The notes under the pieces: model-generated
Told to the model about the DNA's origin: nothing
Database searches by the model: none
The model's input: only the letters and a program-made list of their open reading frames with translations
NCBI RefSeq assembly: GCF_001864895.1
Contig: NZ_MJGO01000041.1
Coordinates: 64,401 to 128,400, forward strand
DNA from: Curtobacterium sp. MCBA15_009
GTDB taxonomy: Bacteria > Actinomycetota > Actinomycetes > Actinomycetales > Microbacteriaceae
Length of the DNA stretch: 64,000 nucleotides
Direction of reading: 5' to 3'
Position numbers and translations under genes: made by a program
Shown here: positions 54,843 to 64,000 of the stretch, piece by piece
How positions within the stretch are numbered: position 1 is the first letter of the stretch
Layout: the number at the start of each line of letters is the position of its first letter

Positions 54843-56168
54843 ATGCTGCTCGTCGCCGCTGCGCTGTTGACCGCCTCGATGCACTCGCTCGGAGTGGTCG
54901 AGGCACCGAACGTGCCTCCGACCCCGCCACCGACAGCGGTCGTGGCGGTCGCGCCCGTCGCCGCGGTCACCGCCGACGACGCCGCGACCGCCCACGGCCG
55001 CCGGCTGCTCGACGACCTCGTCGCGCTCGCGCCGGCCGATCTCCGGCACGCACAGGACGACGCGCGCCTGGCGGCGACCGTGCAGGACGACCCGCCGTCG
55101 GCCGTCGACGTGATCCGGTGGTGGGCCGGCCTCGGCGACGGTGAGCGACAGTACGTCGAGCAGACCGCGCCGGCGGTGGTGGGCAACCTCGAGGGCGTGC
55201 CGTACGCCGTGCGCGACCGGGCGAACCGGACCACGTTGGACCGCGCGCTCGCGGCGGCCGACGGGGACGACGGGTCCGCCACGGCCCGGATGCTCGACCG
55301 GGTCCGGGAGTCGCTCGTGACGCAGCCGGGCGATCCGCAGCGCTTCCTCGTCACCCTCGACACCCGTGGTCCGGGCCGCGCGGCGATCGCGATCGGCGAC
55401 CTCGACACCGCGACGGACGTGACGCTGGTGGTGCCGGGCATGTTCTTCACGGTGTCCGGGCAGATGGTCGACTTCACCGCCACCGCGAACGACCTGGCCG
55501 CCGAGCAGGCGTCGCTGGCCCCGCTCGCGGTGCGCGGCGACCGTTCGAGTGTCGCGGTCGTCGCGTGGATGGGGTACCGCACGCCGGACCTGTCGAACAT
55601 CCTGTCGCTGCAGCTCGCCGAGACCGGGGCGGACCGCCTCGAGCGCGCCGTCGACGGCCTGCGCCACGTGCGGGACGGCGACCAGCCGCGGCTCAACCTC
55701 GTGGCGCACTCGTACGGGTCGACGACGGCGATGATGGCGCTCACCTCGGGGCGCATGAGCGCCGACACCCTGACCGTGCTCGGCTCGCCGGGCAGCGACG
55801 TCCGGTCCGCGTCCGACCTCGCCGTGCCGCACGGGCAGGTCTTCGTCGGCAGCGCGCACAGCGACCCGATCGCCGGTTCCGGGTACTTCGGCACCGATCC
55901 CGGCGAGGCGTCCTTCGGTGCGACGGTCCTCGACCTCCGCGCCGCGACGCACGGGCAGGGCACGACGGCGGTGTTCCGACGACCGGTCGGCCACAACGAC
56001 TACCTGAAGCCGGGAACGGCCTCGCTGCACGACGTCGCGCTCATCGGGGTCGGGCGCGGGGACGTCGTGCGCGACCAGGCGCAGGGCGGATCGTCCCGCG
56101 GCGACGGCGTCACGGTCTCGCCGGACGTGTTCCTCGTCCGTCCGCAGGACCTGCAACCCCGCGACTGA
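54843..56168 (+). CDS. DUF1023 alpha/beta hydrolase, probably secreted
   Basis: A 441-aa protein. The N-terminus is hydrophobic and Ala/Pro-rich (MLLVAAALLTASMHSLG), a probable signal or membrane anchor. The DUF1023 hydrolase domain (about 190-400) has the nucleophile elbow LVAHSYGSTTAM near 297, with later Asp and His in SDPIAGSGYFG and RPVGHNDYL completing a likely triad. These proteins are common in actinobacteria, substrate unknown. The gene stands alone after ligA with a GGGGAG site. Confidence 0.82.
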   Translation: MLLVAAALLTASMHSLGVVEAPNVPPTPPPTAVVAVAPVAAVTADDAATAHGRRLLDDLVALAPADLRHAQDDARLAATVQDDPPSAVDVIRWWAGLGDGERQYVEQTAPAVVGNLEGVPYAVRDRANRTTLDRALAAADGDDGSATARMLDRVRESLVTQPGDPQRFLVTLDTRGPGRAAIAIGDLDTATDVTLVVPGMFFTVSGQMVDFTATANDLAAEQASLAPLAVRGDRSSVAVVAWMGYRTPDLSNILSLQLAETGADRLERAVDGLRHVRDGDQPRLNLVAHSYGSTTAMMALTSGRMSADTLTVLGSPGSDVRSASDLAVPHGQVFVGSAHSDPIAGSGYFGTDPGEASFGATVLDLRAATHGQGTTAVFRRPVGHNDYLKPGTASLHDVALIGVGRGDVVRDQAQGGSSRGDGVTVSPDVFLVRPQDLQPRD

Positions 56169-56388
56169 CGGACCGCACCGGTGCGCGGGCCGGCACCGGG
56201 CCCGCGGGCTCCCGCGACGTGACCGGATCGTGACCCGCGGCCGACGTGCCGGGGCCGCGCCGGGCCTCCCGACCGGATCGGCGAGCCCGCGCGGATCGCG
56301 GGCCGCTCGGACCGGTGGCTGGACGGCAACCTGTGCGCCGCCGCAGCCTGCACTCGTTCCACGGCAGAACGGTTCCAGCCCGCCTGCC

Positions 56389-56394
56389 TACCGT
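56389..56394 (+). promoter_or_regulatory. -10 element, leaderless start of the PBP gene
   Basis: TACCGT, 6 nt before ATG 56401. It rejects the in-frame upstream reading from 56230, which would precede the membrane anchor by 57 residues. Confidence 0.6.
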
Positions 56395-56400
56395 GCACCC

Positions 56401-58743
56401 ATGCGAGTGGTGCGTTGGCCTGGGGCCCTGTTGGTCTTCGTGGTGATGTCCGTGCTGGCGGGCATGCTCGTCACGGTCGCGTTGACGCCCGCGGTCGCCG
56501 TCGCCGGCGAGAGCGCGTCGGGCGCGGCTGCGTTCTTCGAGGACCTGCCGAGCTACCTCGACGTGCAGACCCCGCAGCAGGTCTCGTCGGTCTACGCGAC
56601 GAAGGACGGCAAGCAGGTCAAGATCGCGTCCTTCTACGCCGAGAACCGCACGAACGTGACGTCCCACCAGATGGCCGACTCGCTCAAGCAGGCGGCCATC
56701 GACACCGAGGACCCCCGGTTCTACGACGAGGGCGGCATCGACCTGCTCGGCACGGTCCGCGGTGCCGCGGCCACCGTCGTCGGCGGGGACGTGCAGGGCG
56801 GGTCGAGCATCACGCAGCAGTACGTCAAGAACGTGCTCGTGCAGCAGTGCGAGCAGCTGACCGGCACCGACCAGGCCGCCACCGAGGCGAAGGTGGCCGC
56901 GTGCTACCAGGACGCCGCCGGCGTCACCCCGCAGCGGAAGCTGCAGGAGATGCGGTACGCGATCGCGGTGAACAAGAAGTACACGAAGGACCAGATCCTG
57001 ACCGGGTACCTCAACATCGTCGGGCTCGGCGGGCGGGTCTACGGCGCCGAGGCCGGTGCCGAGTACTACTTCGGCGTGCATGCGGCGGACCTGTCGCTCG
57101 TGCAGTCGGCCACGCTCGTGGCGATCCTCAACAACCCGTCGAACCTGCGCATCGACCGGCCCGGTGACCGGGACAACGGGCAGGCGGACGGGTACGCGGC
57201 GACGAAGGAACGCCGCGACTACGTGCTCCGCCGGATGCAGGCGCACGGGTCGATCACCACGGCACAGATGAGGACAGCGATCGCGACGCCCGTCACGCCG
57301 AGGATCACCGAGACCGCGAACGGCTGCTCGACCGCCGCGACGAACTTCGACGCGGGCTACTTCTGCGACTACGTCCGCGACCAGGTGCTCCGGGACCCCG
57401 CCTTCGGCAAGACCGCGGCCGCACGCATCGCCACCCTCGACACGAAGGGCCTGCAGATCCACACCTCGCTCGACCTCGACGTGCAGGCGCAGGCGCAGAA
57501 CGCCCTGTCGACCTACGTCCCGGCGACGATGGCGGGGGTCGACCTCGGCGGGTCGAACGTCACCGTCGAGCCGGGGACCGGTCGGATCATGTCGATGGTG
57601 CAGAACACCGCCTACACGCAGGCCGACACGACCACGCCCGGCACGACGGCCGTGAACTACAGCGCCGACGCCGCCTCCGGCAACTCCGGCGGGTTCCAGA
57701 CCGGCTCCACGTACAAGGTGTTCACGCTGGCCGAGTGGCTCGCGAGCGGGCACACCCTCTCCGACTCCGTCACGACCTCCGAGCACCAGTTCGAGAACGC
57801 CGAGTTCACGAACAGCTGCCAGAACGTCGCCGGCGGCGTCTGGAACGTGGCGAACGCCGAGGCCGTGCCCGCGTCGATGACCGTCGCCGCGGCGACCACC
57901 GAGTCGATCAACACCGCGTACGCGCAGATGGGCAAGCAGCTCGACCTGTGCCGGATCGCCCAGCTCGCGCAGTCCATGGGCATCCACCGCGCCGACGGCG
58001 CACCGCTCGGCCAGACCCCGTCGTCGATCCTCGGCGTCAACGAGCTGTCGCCGATCGACCTCGCCGAGGCCTACGCCGGCTTCGCGAACGGCGGCATCGT
58101 CTGCACGCCGACCGCCATCGACTCGGTCACCGAGGCCGACGGCACCGCGATCACGCCGACGCCGTCGTCCTGCACCCGAGGGGTCGCGGCGGACGTCGCG
58201 GGCACCGTCGACTACGCGCTGCAGGGGGTCCTCAGCGGGTCCGGCACCGCCGCGCTGGCGAACCCCGGCGACGCGGTCCCGAAGTTCGCGAAGACCGGCA
58301 CCACCGACGGCGACGTGCAGAACTGGCTGGTCGCCTCGACGACGAAGTACACGAACGCGACCTGGATCGGCAACGTCCAGAACGCGGTGTCGCTCGCGCA
58401 GGTCCCGTTCCCGCGCGGCACGACCGGGTACAGCGCCAAGTTCGGGGTCGGGAAGGCGATGATGACCTACCTCGACGGGGCCGTCGGCGGGGGAGCACTG
58501 CCGGCTCCGGACCCGGCGATGATCGGGAACGCGTCGAGCGGGTCCGCGTCCCAGCAGGCGTCCGGTGCGTCGGCGGGGGCCGGCGGGTCGGCCGCCTCGG
58601 GTGCGTCCGGTGCGTCCGGTGCGTCGGCTGCTCCGTCGCCTGCCGCGACCGCTGCCCCTGCTGCCCCTGCTGCTCCTGCTGCTCCGGCTGCTCCCGCGAC
58701 GGCGGCACCTGCCGCACCGGGTGCGGCTCGCGGTCGGCACTGA
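56401..58743 (+). CDS. Class A penicillin-binding protein (transglycosylase/transpeptidase)
   Basis: A 780-aa bifunctional peptidoglycan synthase. An N-terminal membrane helix (about 5-30) is followed by a GT51 domain with the catalytic Glu in DTEDPRFYDEGGID near 105 (the usual His of EDxxFxxH is Glu) and GGSSITQQYVKN near 138. The transpeptidase has STYK (SxxK) near 436, SIN near 503 and KTGT near 632. The C-terminal 90 residues are Ala/Gly/Ser/Pro low complexity. Full length for the family. No partner gene adjoins. Confidence 0.93.
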   Translation: MRVVRWPGALLVFVVMSVLAGMLVTVALTPAVAVAGESASGAAAFFEDLPSYLDVQTPQQVSSVYATKDGKQVKIASFYAENRTNVTSHQMADSLKQAAIDTEDPRFYDEGGIDLLGTVRGAAATVVGGDVQGGSSITQQYVKNVLVQQCEQLTGTDQAATEAKVAACYQDAAGVTPQRKLQEMRYAIAVNKKYTKDQILTGYLNIVGLGGRVYGAEAGAEYYFGVHAADLSLVQSATLVAILNNPSNLRIDRPGDRDNGQADGYAATKERRDYVLRRMQAHGSITTAQMRTAIATPVTPRITETANGCSTAATNFDAGYFCDYVRDQVLRDPAFGKTAAARIATLDTKGLQIHTSLDLDVQAQAQNALSTYVPATMAGVDLGGSNVTVEPGTGRIMSMVQNTAYTQADTTTPGTTAVNYSADAASGNSGGFQTGSTYKVFTLAEWLASGHTLSDSVTTSEHQFENAEFTNSCQNVAGGVWNVANAEAVPASMTVAAATTESINTAYAQMGKQLDLCRIAQLAQSMGIHRADGAPLGQTPSSILGVNELSPIDLAEAYAGFANGGIVCTPTAIDSVTEADGTAITPTPSSCTRGVAADVAGTVDYALQGVLSGSGTAALANPGDAVPKFAKTGTTDGDVQNWLVASTTKYTNATWIGNVQNAVSLAQVPFPRGTTGYSAKFGVGKAMMTYLDGAVGGGALPAPDPAMIGNASSGSASQQASGASAGAGGSAASGASGASGASAAPSPAATAAPAAPAAPAAPAAPATAAPAAPGAARGRH

Positions 58744-58934
58744 CGCCCGGCCGGGAGGCCCGGTGCCGGTCCGGTGGGCGGCCCGCCGTCGGCGCGGTGC
58801 GGGCCCGGCGCGGGTCCTCGTGCCGGTGCTCGCCGCGGGCACTCGTCGCGGTCGGTGCGTCGGTCGGGGCGCTGGCCGAGGGCCGGTTCTCCACCGATGG
58901 GCGGGACTGCGCGGTGGTGACACGGGGTCGGCAA

Positions 58935-58940
58935 TAGACT
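58935..58940 (+). promoter_or_regulatory. Likely -10 element for the gatCAB operon
   Basis: TAGACT, with a leader of about 28 nt ending in GACGGAG before ATG 58975. The preceding gap (58744-58934) is GC-rich low complexity with a lone GGAGGCCCGGTGCC half-element at about 58752. Confidence 0.5.
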
Positions 58941-58974
58941 GGTCCGCATTCCACGAACCGATCGACGGAGCACC

Positions 58975-59274
58975 ATGCCTGACATCACGAGCGAGCAGGT
59001 CGCCCACCTGGCGAACCTCGCACGTATCGCACTCACGCCCGACGAGATCGAGAAGCTGACCGGGGAGCTGTCGCACATCGTCGACAGCGTCGCCCGTGTG
59101 GCCGAGGTCGCGACCGACGACGTCCCGCTGACGAGCCACCCCGTGCCGCTCGGCAACGTCTTCCGCCCCGACGTGGTCGGCACGACGCTGACCCAGGAGC
59201 AGGCGCTCTCCGGGGCGCCCGACTCCGACGGCGAACGGTTCCGTGTGACGGCCATCCTGGGAGAAGAGCAGTGA
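58975..59274 (+). CDS. gatC: Aspartyl/glutamyl-tRNA amidotransferase subunit C
   Basis: A 99-aa subunit that stabilises GatA in the Asp-tRNA(Asn)/Glu-tRNA(Gln) amidotransferase. The family pattern is complete: [20 protein letters not shown] near 10-30 and the PLRxD-type C-terminal segment ([13 protein letters not shown]). ATG with GACGGAG 6 nt upstream. The stop overlaps the gatA GTG by 4 nt. Confidence 0.95.
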   Translation: MPDITSEQVAHLANLARIALTPDEIEKLTGELSHIVDSVARVAEVATDDVPLTSHPVPLGNVFRPDVVGTTLTQEQALSGAPDSDGERFRVTAILGEEQ

Positions 59275-60818
59275 CCGACGACATCACCCGCCTCAGCGCC
59301 GCGGCGCTCGCCGACGCCCTCGTGGCGCGCGACGTCTCCAGCGTCGAGGCCACGCAGGCCCACCTCGACCGCATCGCCGCGGTCGACGGCGACGTGCACG
59401 CCTTCCTGCACGTCAACCAGAACGCCCTCGCGGTGGCGAAGTCGATCGACTCGCGCCGCGCGGCTGGCGACGACCTCGGCCCCCTCGCCGGCGTGCCGAT
59501 CGCGGTCAAGGACGTCCTGTGCACGCAGGACATGCCGACCACGTCCGGCTCGAAGATCCTCGAGGGCTGGGTGCCCCCGTACGACGCGACGCCGGTCGCG
59601 AAGCTCCGTGCCGCCGGCCTGGTGCCGCTCGGCAAGACGAACATGGACGAGTTCGCGATGGGCTCGACCACCGAGTTCTCGGCGTACGGCCCGACGCACA
59701 ACCCGTGGGACCTCGACCGGATCCCCGGCGGCTCCGGCGGTGGCTCCGCGGCCGCCGTCGCCGCGCACGAGGCACCACTCGCCCTCGGTTCCGACACCGG
59801 TGGGTCGATCCGCCAGCCCGGTGCCGTCACGGGCACGGTCGGCGTGAAGCCGACGTACGGCGGGGTCAGCCGCTACGGCTCGATCGCGCTGGCGTCCAGC
59901 CTCGACCAGGTCGGTCCGGTGTCCCGCACCGTCCTCGACGCCGCGCTCCTGCACGACGTCATCGGCGGGCACGACCCGCGCGACTCCACCTCGATCCCGG
60001 ACGCCTGGCCGTCGATGGCCGCGGCGGCCCGCGAAGGCCTGCAGGCGGACACGCTCCGCGGCCTGCGGGTCGGCGTCGTGAAGGAACTCGCCGGCGGCGA
60101 CGGCTTCCAGGCCGGCGTCACGCAGCGCTTCCAGGAGACGGTGGCCCTGCTCGAGTCGGCCGGTGCGGTCGTCGTCGAGATCGACGCCCCGTCGTTCGCG
60201 TACGCCATCAGCGCGTACTACCTGATCCTGCCGGCCGAGGCGTCGTCGAACCTCGCCAAGTTCGACTCGGTGCGCTTCGGGCTCCGCGTCACGCCGGAGA
60301 ACGGTGCCACCGTCGAGGACGTCATGGCGGCCACGCGCGAGGCCGGCTTCGGCCCGGAGGTCAAGCGCCGCATCATCCTCGGCACGTACGCCCTGAGCGC
60401 CGGCTACTACGACGCCTACTACGGCTCGGCGCAGAAGGTCCGCACCCTCGTGCAGCGCGACTTCCAGGCCGCGTTCGAGCAGGTCGACCTGCTCATCAGC
60501 CCGTCGGCCCCGACGACGGCGTTCCCGATCGGGGAGCGCATCGACGACCCGCTGGCGATGTACCTCAACGACCTCACGACGATCCCGGCGAACCTGGCCG
60601 GCGTCCCCGGCATGAGCATCCCGAACGGCCTCGCGCCCGAGGACTCGCTGCCCGTCGGCGTGCAGCTCATGGCACCCCAGCGCGAGGACGCCCGGCTCTA
60701 CCGCTACGGCGCCGCCCTCGAGCGGTTGCTCGAACAGCAGTGGGGTCGCCCGCTCATCGACAGCATCCCGGACCTCGACCAGTCTCAGCAGTCCGCTGCG
60801 CAGGAAGGTGTGATCTGA
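59271..60818 (+). CDS. gatA: Aspartyl/glutamyl-tRNA amidotransferase subunit A
   Basis: A 515-aa glutaminase/amidase subunit with the Ser-cisSer-Lys triad: Lys80 (PIAVKDVL), Ser155 (PGGSGGGSA) and Ser179 ([10 protein letters not shown]). It releases ammonia from glutamine and channels it to GatB. GTG start in the gatC stop; the stop overlaps the gatB start (TGATG). Confidence 0.97.
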   Translation: MTDDITRLSAAALADALVARDVSSVEATQAHLDRIAAVDGDVHAFLHVNQNALAVAKSIDSRRAAGDDLGPLAGVPIAVKDVLCTQDMPTTSGSKILEGWVPPYDATPVAKLRAAGLVPLGKTNMDEFAMGSTTEFSAYGPTHNPWDLDRIPGGSGGGSAAAVAAHEAPLALGSDTGGSIRQPGAVTGTVGVKPTYGGVSRYGSIALASSLDQVGPVSRTVLDAALLHDVIGGHDPRDSTSIPDAWPSMAAAAREGLQADTLRGLRVGVVKELAGGDGFQAGVTQRFQETVALLESAGAVVVEIDAPSFAYAISAYYLILPAEASSNLAKFDSVRFGLRVTPENGATVEDVMAATREAGFGPEVKRRIILGTYALSAGYYDAYYGSAQKVRTLVQRDFQAAFEQVDLLISPSAPTTAFPIGERIDDPLAMYLNDLTTIPANLAGVPGMSIPNGLAPEDSLPVGVQLMAPQREDARLYRYGAALERLLEQQWGRPLIDSIPDLDQSQQSAAQEGVI

Positions 60819-62323
60819 TGGCGCAGAAGGACGCGCTCATGGACTTCGACGAGGCGCTCGAGCGCTACGAGCCGGTGCTCGGCTTCGAGGTGCACGTCGA
60901 ACTCGCGACGAAGACGAAGATGTTCTCGGACGCGCCGAACTTCTTCGGTGGCGAGCCGAACACGAACGTCACGCCCGTCGACCTCGGTCTGCCCGGGTCG
61001 CTGCCGGTCGTGAACGAGCAGGCCGTGCGCTACTCGATCCAGCTCGGGCTCGCGCTCGGCTGCTCGATCGCCGAGTCGTCGCGGTTCGCCCGGAAGAACT
61101 ACTTCTACCCGGACAACCCCAAGAACTACCAGGTCTCGCAGTTCGACGAGCCGATCGCCTTCGAGGGCGAGGTCGAGGTCGAACTCGCCGACGGCACGAT
61201 CTTCAACGTCCCGATCGAGCGCGCCCACATGGAGGAGGACGCCGGCAAGCTCACGCACGTCGGTGGCGCCACCGGTCGCATCCAGGGCGCCGAGTACTCG
61301 CTCGTCGACTACAACCGCGCCGGTGTGCCCCTGGTCGAGATCGTCACGAAGCCGATCGTCGGCGCGGAGCACCGCGCCCCCGAGCTCGGTGCCGCGTACG
61401 TGCAGGTCATCCGCGACCTCGTCCGCGCACTCGGTGTCTCCGAAGCCCGCATGGAGCGCGGCAACCTGCGCTGCGACGCGAACATCTCGCTGCGCCCCCG
61501 CGGCCAGGAGAAGCTCGGCACCCGCACCGAGACGAAGAACGTCAACTCCTTCCGCGCCGTCGAGCGTGCCATCCGCTACGAGATCCAGCGCCAGGCCGCG
61601 ATCCTCGCCGCCGGTGGGACGATCACGCAGGAGACCCGGCACTGGCACGAGGACACCGGCCGCACGTCGTCCGGCCGTCCGAAGTCCGACGCCGACGACT
61701 ACCGCTACTTCCCGGAGCCCGACCTGCTGCCCGTGGTGCCGGACCCCGCCCTCATCGAGGAGCTCCGTGCGTCCCTGCCCGAGGCCCCGGTGGCCCGGCG
61801 TCGACGCCTCAAGGGCGAGTGGGGCTTCGCGGACCTCGAGTTCCAGGACGTCGTCAACGGCGGGCTGCTCGACGAGGTCGAGGGGACGGTCGCCGCAGGT
61901 GCCGCACCGCAGGCCGCGCGCAAGTGGTGGACCGGTGAGATCAGCCGTGTCGCGAACGCGCAGGACGCCGCCCCCGGCGACCTGGTGTCGCCGCAGGACG
62001 TCGCCGAGGTCATCGCGCTCGTCGAGTCCGGCGACCTGACCGACCGCCTGGCGCGCCAGGTGCTCGAGGGCGTCATCGCGGGCGAGGGTTCGCCGGCGCA
62101 GGTCGTCGAGTCCCGCGGGCTCAAGGTCGTCTCCGACGACTCGGCGCTCACGGCAGCCGTCGACGAGGCCCTGGCCGCCCAGCCCGACGTCCTGCAGAAG
62201 ATCCGCGACGGCAAGGTGCAGGCCGCCGGCGCGATCATCGGTTCGGTGATGAAGGCCATGAAGGGCCAGGCCGACGCCGCTCGTGTGCGGGAGCTCGTCC
62301 TGGAGCGCGCGCAGCAGTCGTAG
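60818..62323 (+). CDS. gatB: Aspartyl/glutamyl-tRNA amidotransferase subunit B
   Basis: A 501-aa tRNA-binding and kinase subunit. The start [25 protein letters not shown], the metal-site [17 protein letters not shown] block and [23 protein letters not shown] segment (reads [12 protein letters not shown]) are canonical. The C-terminal YqeY-like tail ([20 protein letters not shown]) binds tRNA. ATG chosen by 1-nt overlap with gatA. A 32-bp perfect palindrome follows 19 nt after the stop. Confidence 0.97.
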   Translation: MAQKDALMDFDEALERYEPVLGFEVHVELATKTKMFSDAPNFFGGEPNTNVTPVDLGLPGSLPVVNEQAVRYSIQLGLALGCSIAESSRFARKNYFYPDNPKNYQVSQFDEPIAFEGEVEVELADGTIFNVPIERAHMEEDAGKLTHVGGATGRIQGAEYSLVDYNRAGVPLVEIVTKPIVGAEHRAPELGAAYVQVIRDLVRALGVSEARMERGNLRCDANISLRPRGQEKLGTRTETKNVNSFRAVERAIRYEIQRQAAILAAGGTITQETRHWHEDTGRTSSGRPKSDADDYRYFPEPDLLPVVPDPALIEELRASLPEAPVARRRRLKGEWGFADLEFQDVVNGGLLDEVEGTVAAGAAPQAARKWWTGEISRVANAQDAAPGDLVSPQDVAEVIALVESGDLTDRLARQVLEGVIAGEGSPAQVVESRGLKVVSDDSALTAAVDEALAAQPDVLQKIRDGKVQAAGAIIGSVMKAMKGQADAARVRELVLERAQQS

Positions 62324-62342
62324 TCGCCACCGACGACGGACA

Positions 62343-62374
62343 GGAGGCGCGGTGCCAGCTGGCACCGCGCCTCC
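62343..62374 (+). terminator. Perfect 32-bp palindrome after gatB
   Basis: GGAGGCGCGGTGCCAG directly followed by its reverse complement, preceded by GGACA. It is a GGAGGC-family hairpin with a G in place of the usual C; the RNA would form a 14-bp stem with a small loop. Confidence 0.75.
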
Positions 62375-62419
62375 CGTGCATCCTGGGGACGCGTCAGCGA
62401 CCCGGTGACAGGATGAGTC

Positions 62420-63559
62420 GTGTCCGCAACGATCCGCGCCATCGGTACCGCCGTCCCCGAGACGACCCTCGACCAGCCGCGGGTGCGTGACCTGTTCGCG
62501 GCGCAGCCCGGCCTCGGTCGCCTCGGGCAGCGGCTCGTCCCCGCTGCCTTCGACGGCTCGGCGGTCGACCGACGGCACACCGTGCTCGAAGAGCTCGACT
62601 CCACGCGCGGCGGCGGTGCCTTCCGCGACGACGACGGGACCCTGCGCTCCCCGACGACCGGCTCACGCAACGACCGGTTCCGCGAGCTCGCGCCGCCGCT
62701 GTTCGTCGCCGCCGCACGCGACGCGGTCGACCGCGCGGGCATCGCCCCCTCGTCGGTCACGCACCTGGTGACCGTGTCGTGCACCGGGTTCACGCAGCCC
62801 GGCCCGGACATCGACGTCGTCGACCAGCTCGGTCTGCCGGCAGGGGTCTTCCGGCACCACATCGGCTTCATGGGCTGCTGCGCCGCATTCCCGGCGCTCC
62901 GGATCGCCGCGGCCTTCGTCGACCAGGACCCGGACGCCGTCGTGCTCGTCGTCTGCGGCGAGCTCTGCACCCTGCACGTCCGCGCGTCGAACGATCCCGA
63001 CCAGATCGTCGCGAACAGCGTCTTCGGGGACGGAGCCGCCGCGGCGGTCGTCGCACGCGACGGCGCCGGCCTGCGGTTCGACGCGTTCGCGACGGCCGTG
63101 GTGCCGGAGGGCGCGTCGGAGATGGCGTGGAACATCGGCGACGAGGGCTTCGAGATGGTCCTGTCGACGGCCGTGCCGAAGCTCGTCGGCCTGCACGTAC
63201 CGCGGGCCGTGGAGTCGCTGCTCGGCGGCGGTGCGGCCTCCGACGTGCCGGTGTGGGCGGTGCACCCCGGCGGCCGCGCCATCCTCGACCGTGCGCAGGA
63301 GTCGCTCGGCCTGCCCGACAGCGCGATGGTGTCGAGCCGACGGGTGCTGCGCGACCACGGCAACATGTCGAGCGCCACCGTGCTGTTCGTCCTCCGCGAC
63401 GCGGTCGACGCGGGCCTGGACGACGGCGGCGCCGTCGTCGCGCTCGCCTTCGGGCCCGGACTCACCGTGGAGAGCGCACGCCTCACCGCGGTGCGCACCG
63501 AGGCGTCGCCCGTGGTCGAACCGGTGCGGGTCCCGATCGCGACCACGGGCACGGCGTGA
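62420..63559 (+). CDS. Type III polyketide synthase (chalcone/stilbene synthase family)
   Basis: A 379-aa iterative ketosynthase using CoA-linked starter and malonyl-CoA. The catalytic triad is intact: Cys121 (TVSCTGFTQPG), His282 (AVHPGGRAIL) and Asn315 (DHGNMSSAT). GFMGCCAAFPALRIA and VFGDGAAAAVV are family-typical. The product could be an alkyl-resorcinol, -pyrone or -phloroglucinol; the sequence does not say. The start is GTG with only a weak CAGGAT 5 nt upstream. GTGA overlap with the methyltransferase gene implies a two-step pathway. Confidence 0.92.
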   Translation: MSATIRAIGTAVPETTLDQPRVRDLFAAQPGLGRLGQRLVPAAFDGSAVDRRHTVLEELDSTRGGGAFRDDDGTLRSPTTGSRNDRFRELAPPLFVAAARDAVDRAGIAPSSVTHLVTVSCTGFTQPGPDIDVVDQLGLPAGVFRHHIGFMGCCAAFPALRIAAAFVDQDPDAVVLVVCGELCTLHVRASNDPDQIVANSVFGDGAAAAVVARDGAGLRFDAFATAVVPEGASEMAWNIGDEGFEMVLSTAVPKLVGLHVPRAVESLLGGGAASDVPVWAVHPGGRAILDRAQESLGLPDSAMVSSRRVLRDHGNMSSATVLFVLRDAVDAGLDDGGAVVALAFGPGLTVESARLTAVRTEASPVVEPVRVPIATTGTA

Positions 63560-64000
63560 GTCGTCGAGGCGGGGTCGACCCGGCCCGCTCGGCCGTCGAC
63601 CTGCGCTCCCGGGCGCTCGACCTGACCGAGCTGATGGACGACCCGGACTGCGACCCGCGCGTCCTCGCGCGCACCTTCCGGCGCTTCGCGCTCGTCAACG
63701 CGCTGGTGAGCGGCTGGCGTTCGGCGTGGAGGACCCACATCGTGCCGGCGCTGCCGGTGGACGGCCGTGCTCGGGTCCTCGACCTCGGCTGCGGCGGCGG
63801 CGACCTGGCGCGCGCCGTCGTGCGGTGGGCGGCGAGCGACGGCTTTGACGTCGAGGTCGTCGGGGTCGACCCGGACCCGCGGGCGATCGACGCGGCGAGC
63901 CGACGGGCGCCGCGCGGCGTCACCTTCCGGCCGCAGTCGAGCGGCGAGCTGGTGGCCGCGGGGGAGCGGTTCGACGTCGTGGTGTCGAACCACGTGCTGC
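63556..64000 (+). CDS. SAM-dependent methyltransferase, cut by the window end
   Basis: At least 148 residues, with the 3' end outside the window. The class I SAM site VLDLGCGGGDLARAVV near 75 and the following VGVDPDPRAIDAA acidic strand are clear, then FDVVVSNHVL. Translational coupling to the type III PKS (4-nt overlap) suggests it methylates the polyketide product (inference). The start is GTG. Confidence 0.85.
   Translation, partial: MSRRGGVDPARSAVDLRSRALDLTELMDDPDCDPRVLARTFRRFALVNALVSGWRSAWRTHIVPALPVDGRARVLDLGCGGGDLARAVVRWAASDGFDVEVVGVDPDPRAIDAASRRAPRGVTFRPQSSGELVAAGERFDVVVSNHVL

Noticed and set aside
56190-56300. Terminator candidates in the gap before the PBP gene
   Set aside because: Several 6-7 bp GC-rich stems can be drawn, but none stands out from the background at this GC content.
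56230-56400. 57-residue N-terminal extension of the penicillin-binding protein
   Set aside because: It places a Pro/Arg-rich stretch before the membrane anchor, and TACCGT 6 nt before ATG 56401 marks the start.
58752-58800. GGAGGCCCGGTGCC hairpin after the PBP gene
   Set aside because: Only the left arm matches the family; the right side (GGGCGGCCCGCC ...) does not pair well, so it is mentioned only as a half-element.
59519-62323. 934-residue form of GatB
   Set aside because: The extra 430 residues are the antiphase reading of gatA. The TGATG overlap at 60816-60820 fits the true start.

Overview
The window is about 70% GC and almost fully coding, with many GTG starts. Gene order is typically actinobacterial: an adnAB-like helicase-nuclease pair, a nudC-uvrD2-like unit, a metalloprotease / Lon-like protease / UPF0182 run, DUF3107, DUF3039, a MiaE_2-type ferritin-like gene, and gatCAB. 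The overall picture is a chromosomal segment of a Microbacteriaceae species, plausibly Curtobacterium; the genus is inference. I see no phage, transposase, integrase, CRISPR array or replication origin.

Layout. (1) 1-4557, minus strand: a secreted GH18 chitinase, then an Mrp ATPase / DUF1003 / MgtE_N-CBS operon. (2) 4648-11705: a YflT-like stress protein, GNAT acetyltransferase, M24 peptidase, PHP phosphoesterase, DEAD-box helicase, MiaE_2-like protein, a small membrane protein and DUF3107. (3) 11833-24685: AdnA/AdnB-like subunits, a kinase-fold protein without its catalytic Asp, a NudC-like Nudix hydrolase without its zinc ribbon, a UvrD2-like helicase, an E1/cyclodehydratase-like protein and a zincin-like protein. 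(4) 24792-34222: Lon-like PDZ protease, UPF0182 protein, initiator tRNA, amidohydrolase, a 0.6-kb tandem repeat array, an aminotransferase and a membrane HtrA protease. (5) 34409-41265: a cell-wall polyol-phosphate (teichoic-acid-like) cassette with two GT2 glycosyltransferases, a CDP-alcohol phosphotransferase, a CDP-glycerol-type polymerase, a two-gene ABC exporter and a nucleotidyltransferase. (6) 41566-49545: a second ABC system, DUF3039, nicotinate phosphoribosyltransferase, murI-rph-rdgB and DedA. (7) 49682-62323: tRNA-Leu, MFS, mnmA, ligA, a DUF1023 hydrolase, a class A PBP and gatCAB. (8) 62420-end: a type III polyketide synthase translationally coupled to a methyltransferase cut by the window edge.

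Two features recur. At least nineteen genes on both strands have a TAnnnT-like -10 hexamer only 6-7 nt before the start codon and mostly no Shine-Dalgarno, the layout of leaderless mRNAs. Intergenic gaps hold families of large dyads: GGAGGC(C/G)CGGTGC hairpins after genes, paired 51-bp hairpins, and long palindromes between convergent genes.

The least explained items are the 168-bp repeat array that starts inside the 3' end of the amidohydrolase gene, several enzymes lacking a hallmark residue (kinase, NudC, Mrp, CDP-alcohol transferase, AdnA), and a 110-bp antisense gene overlap. I did not find a clearly new multi-gene system; the best candidates are the wall-polymer cassette and the type III PKS operon.
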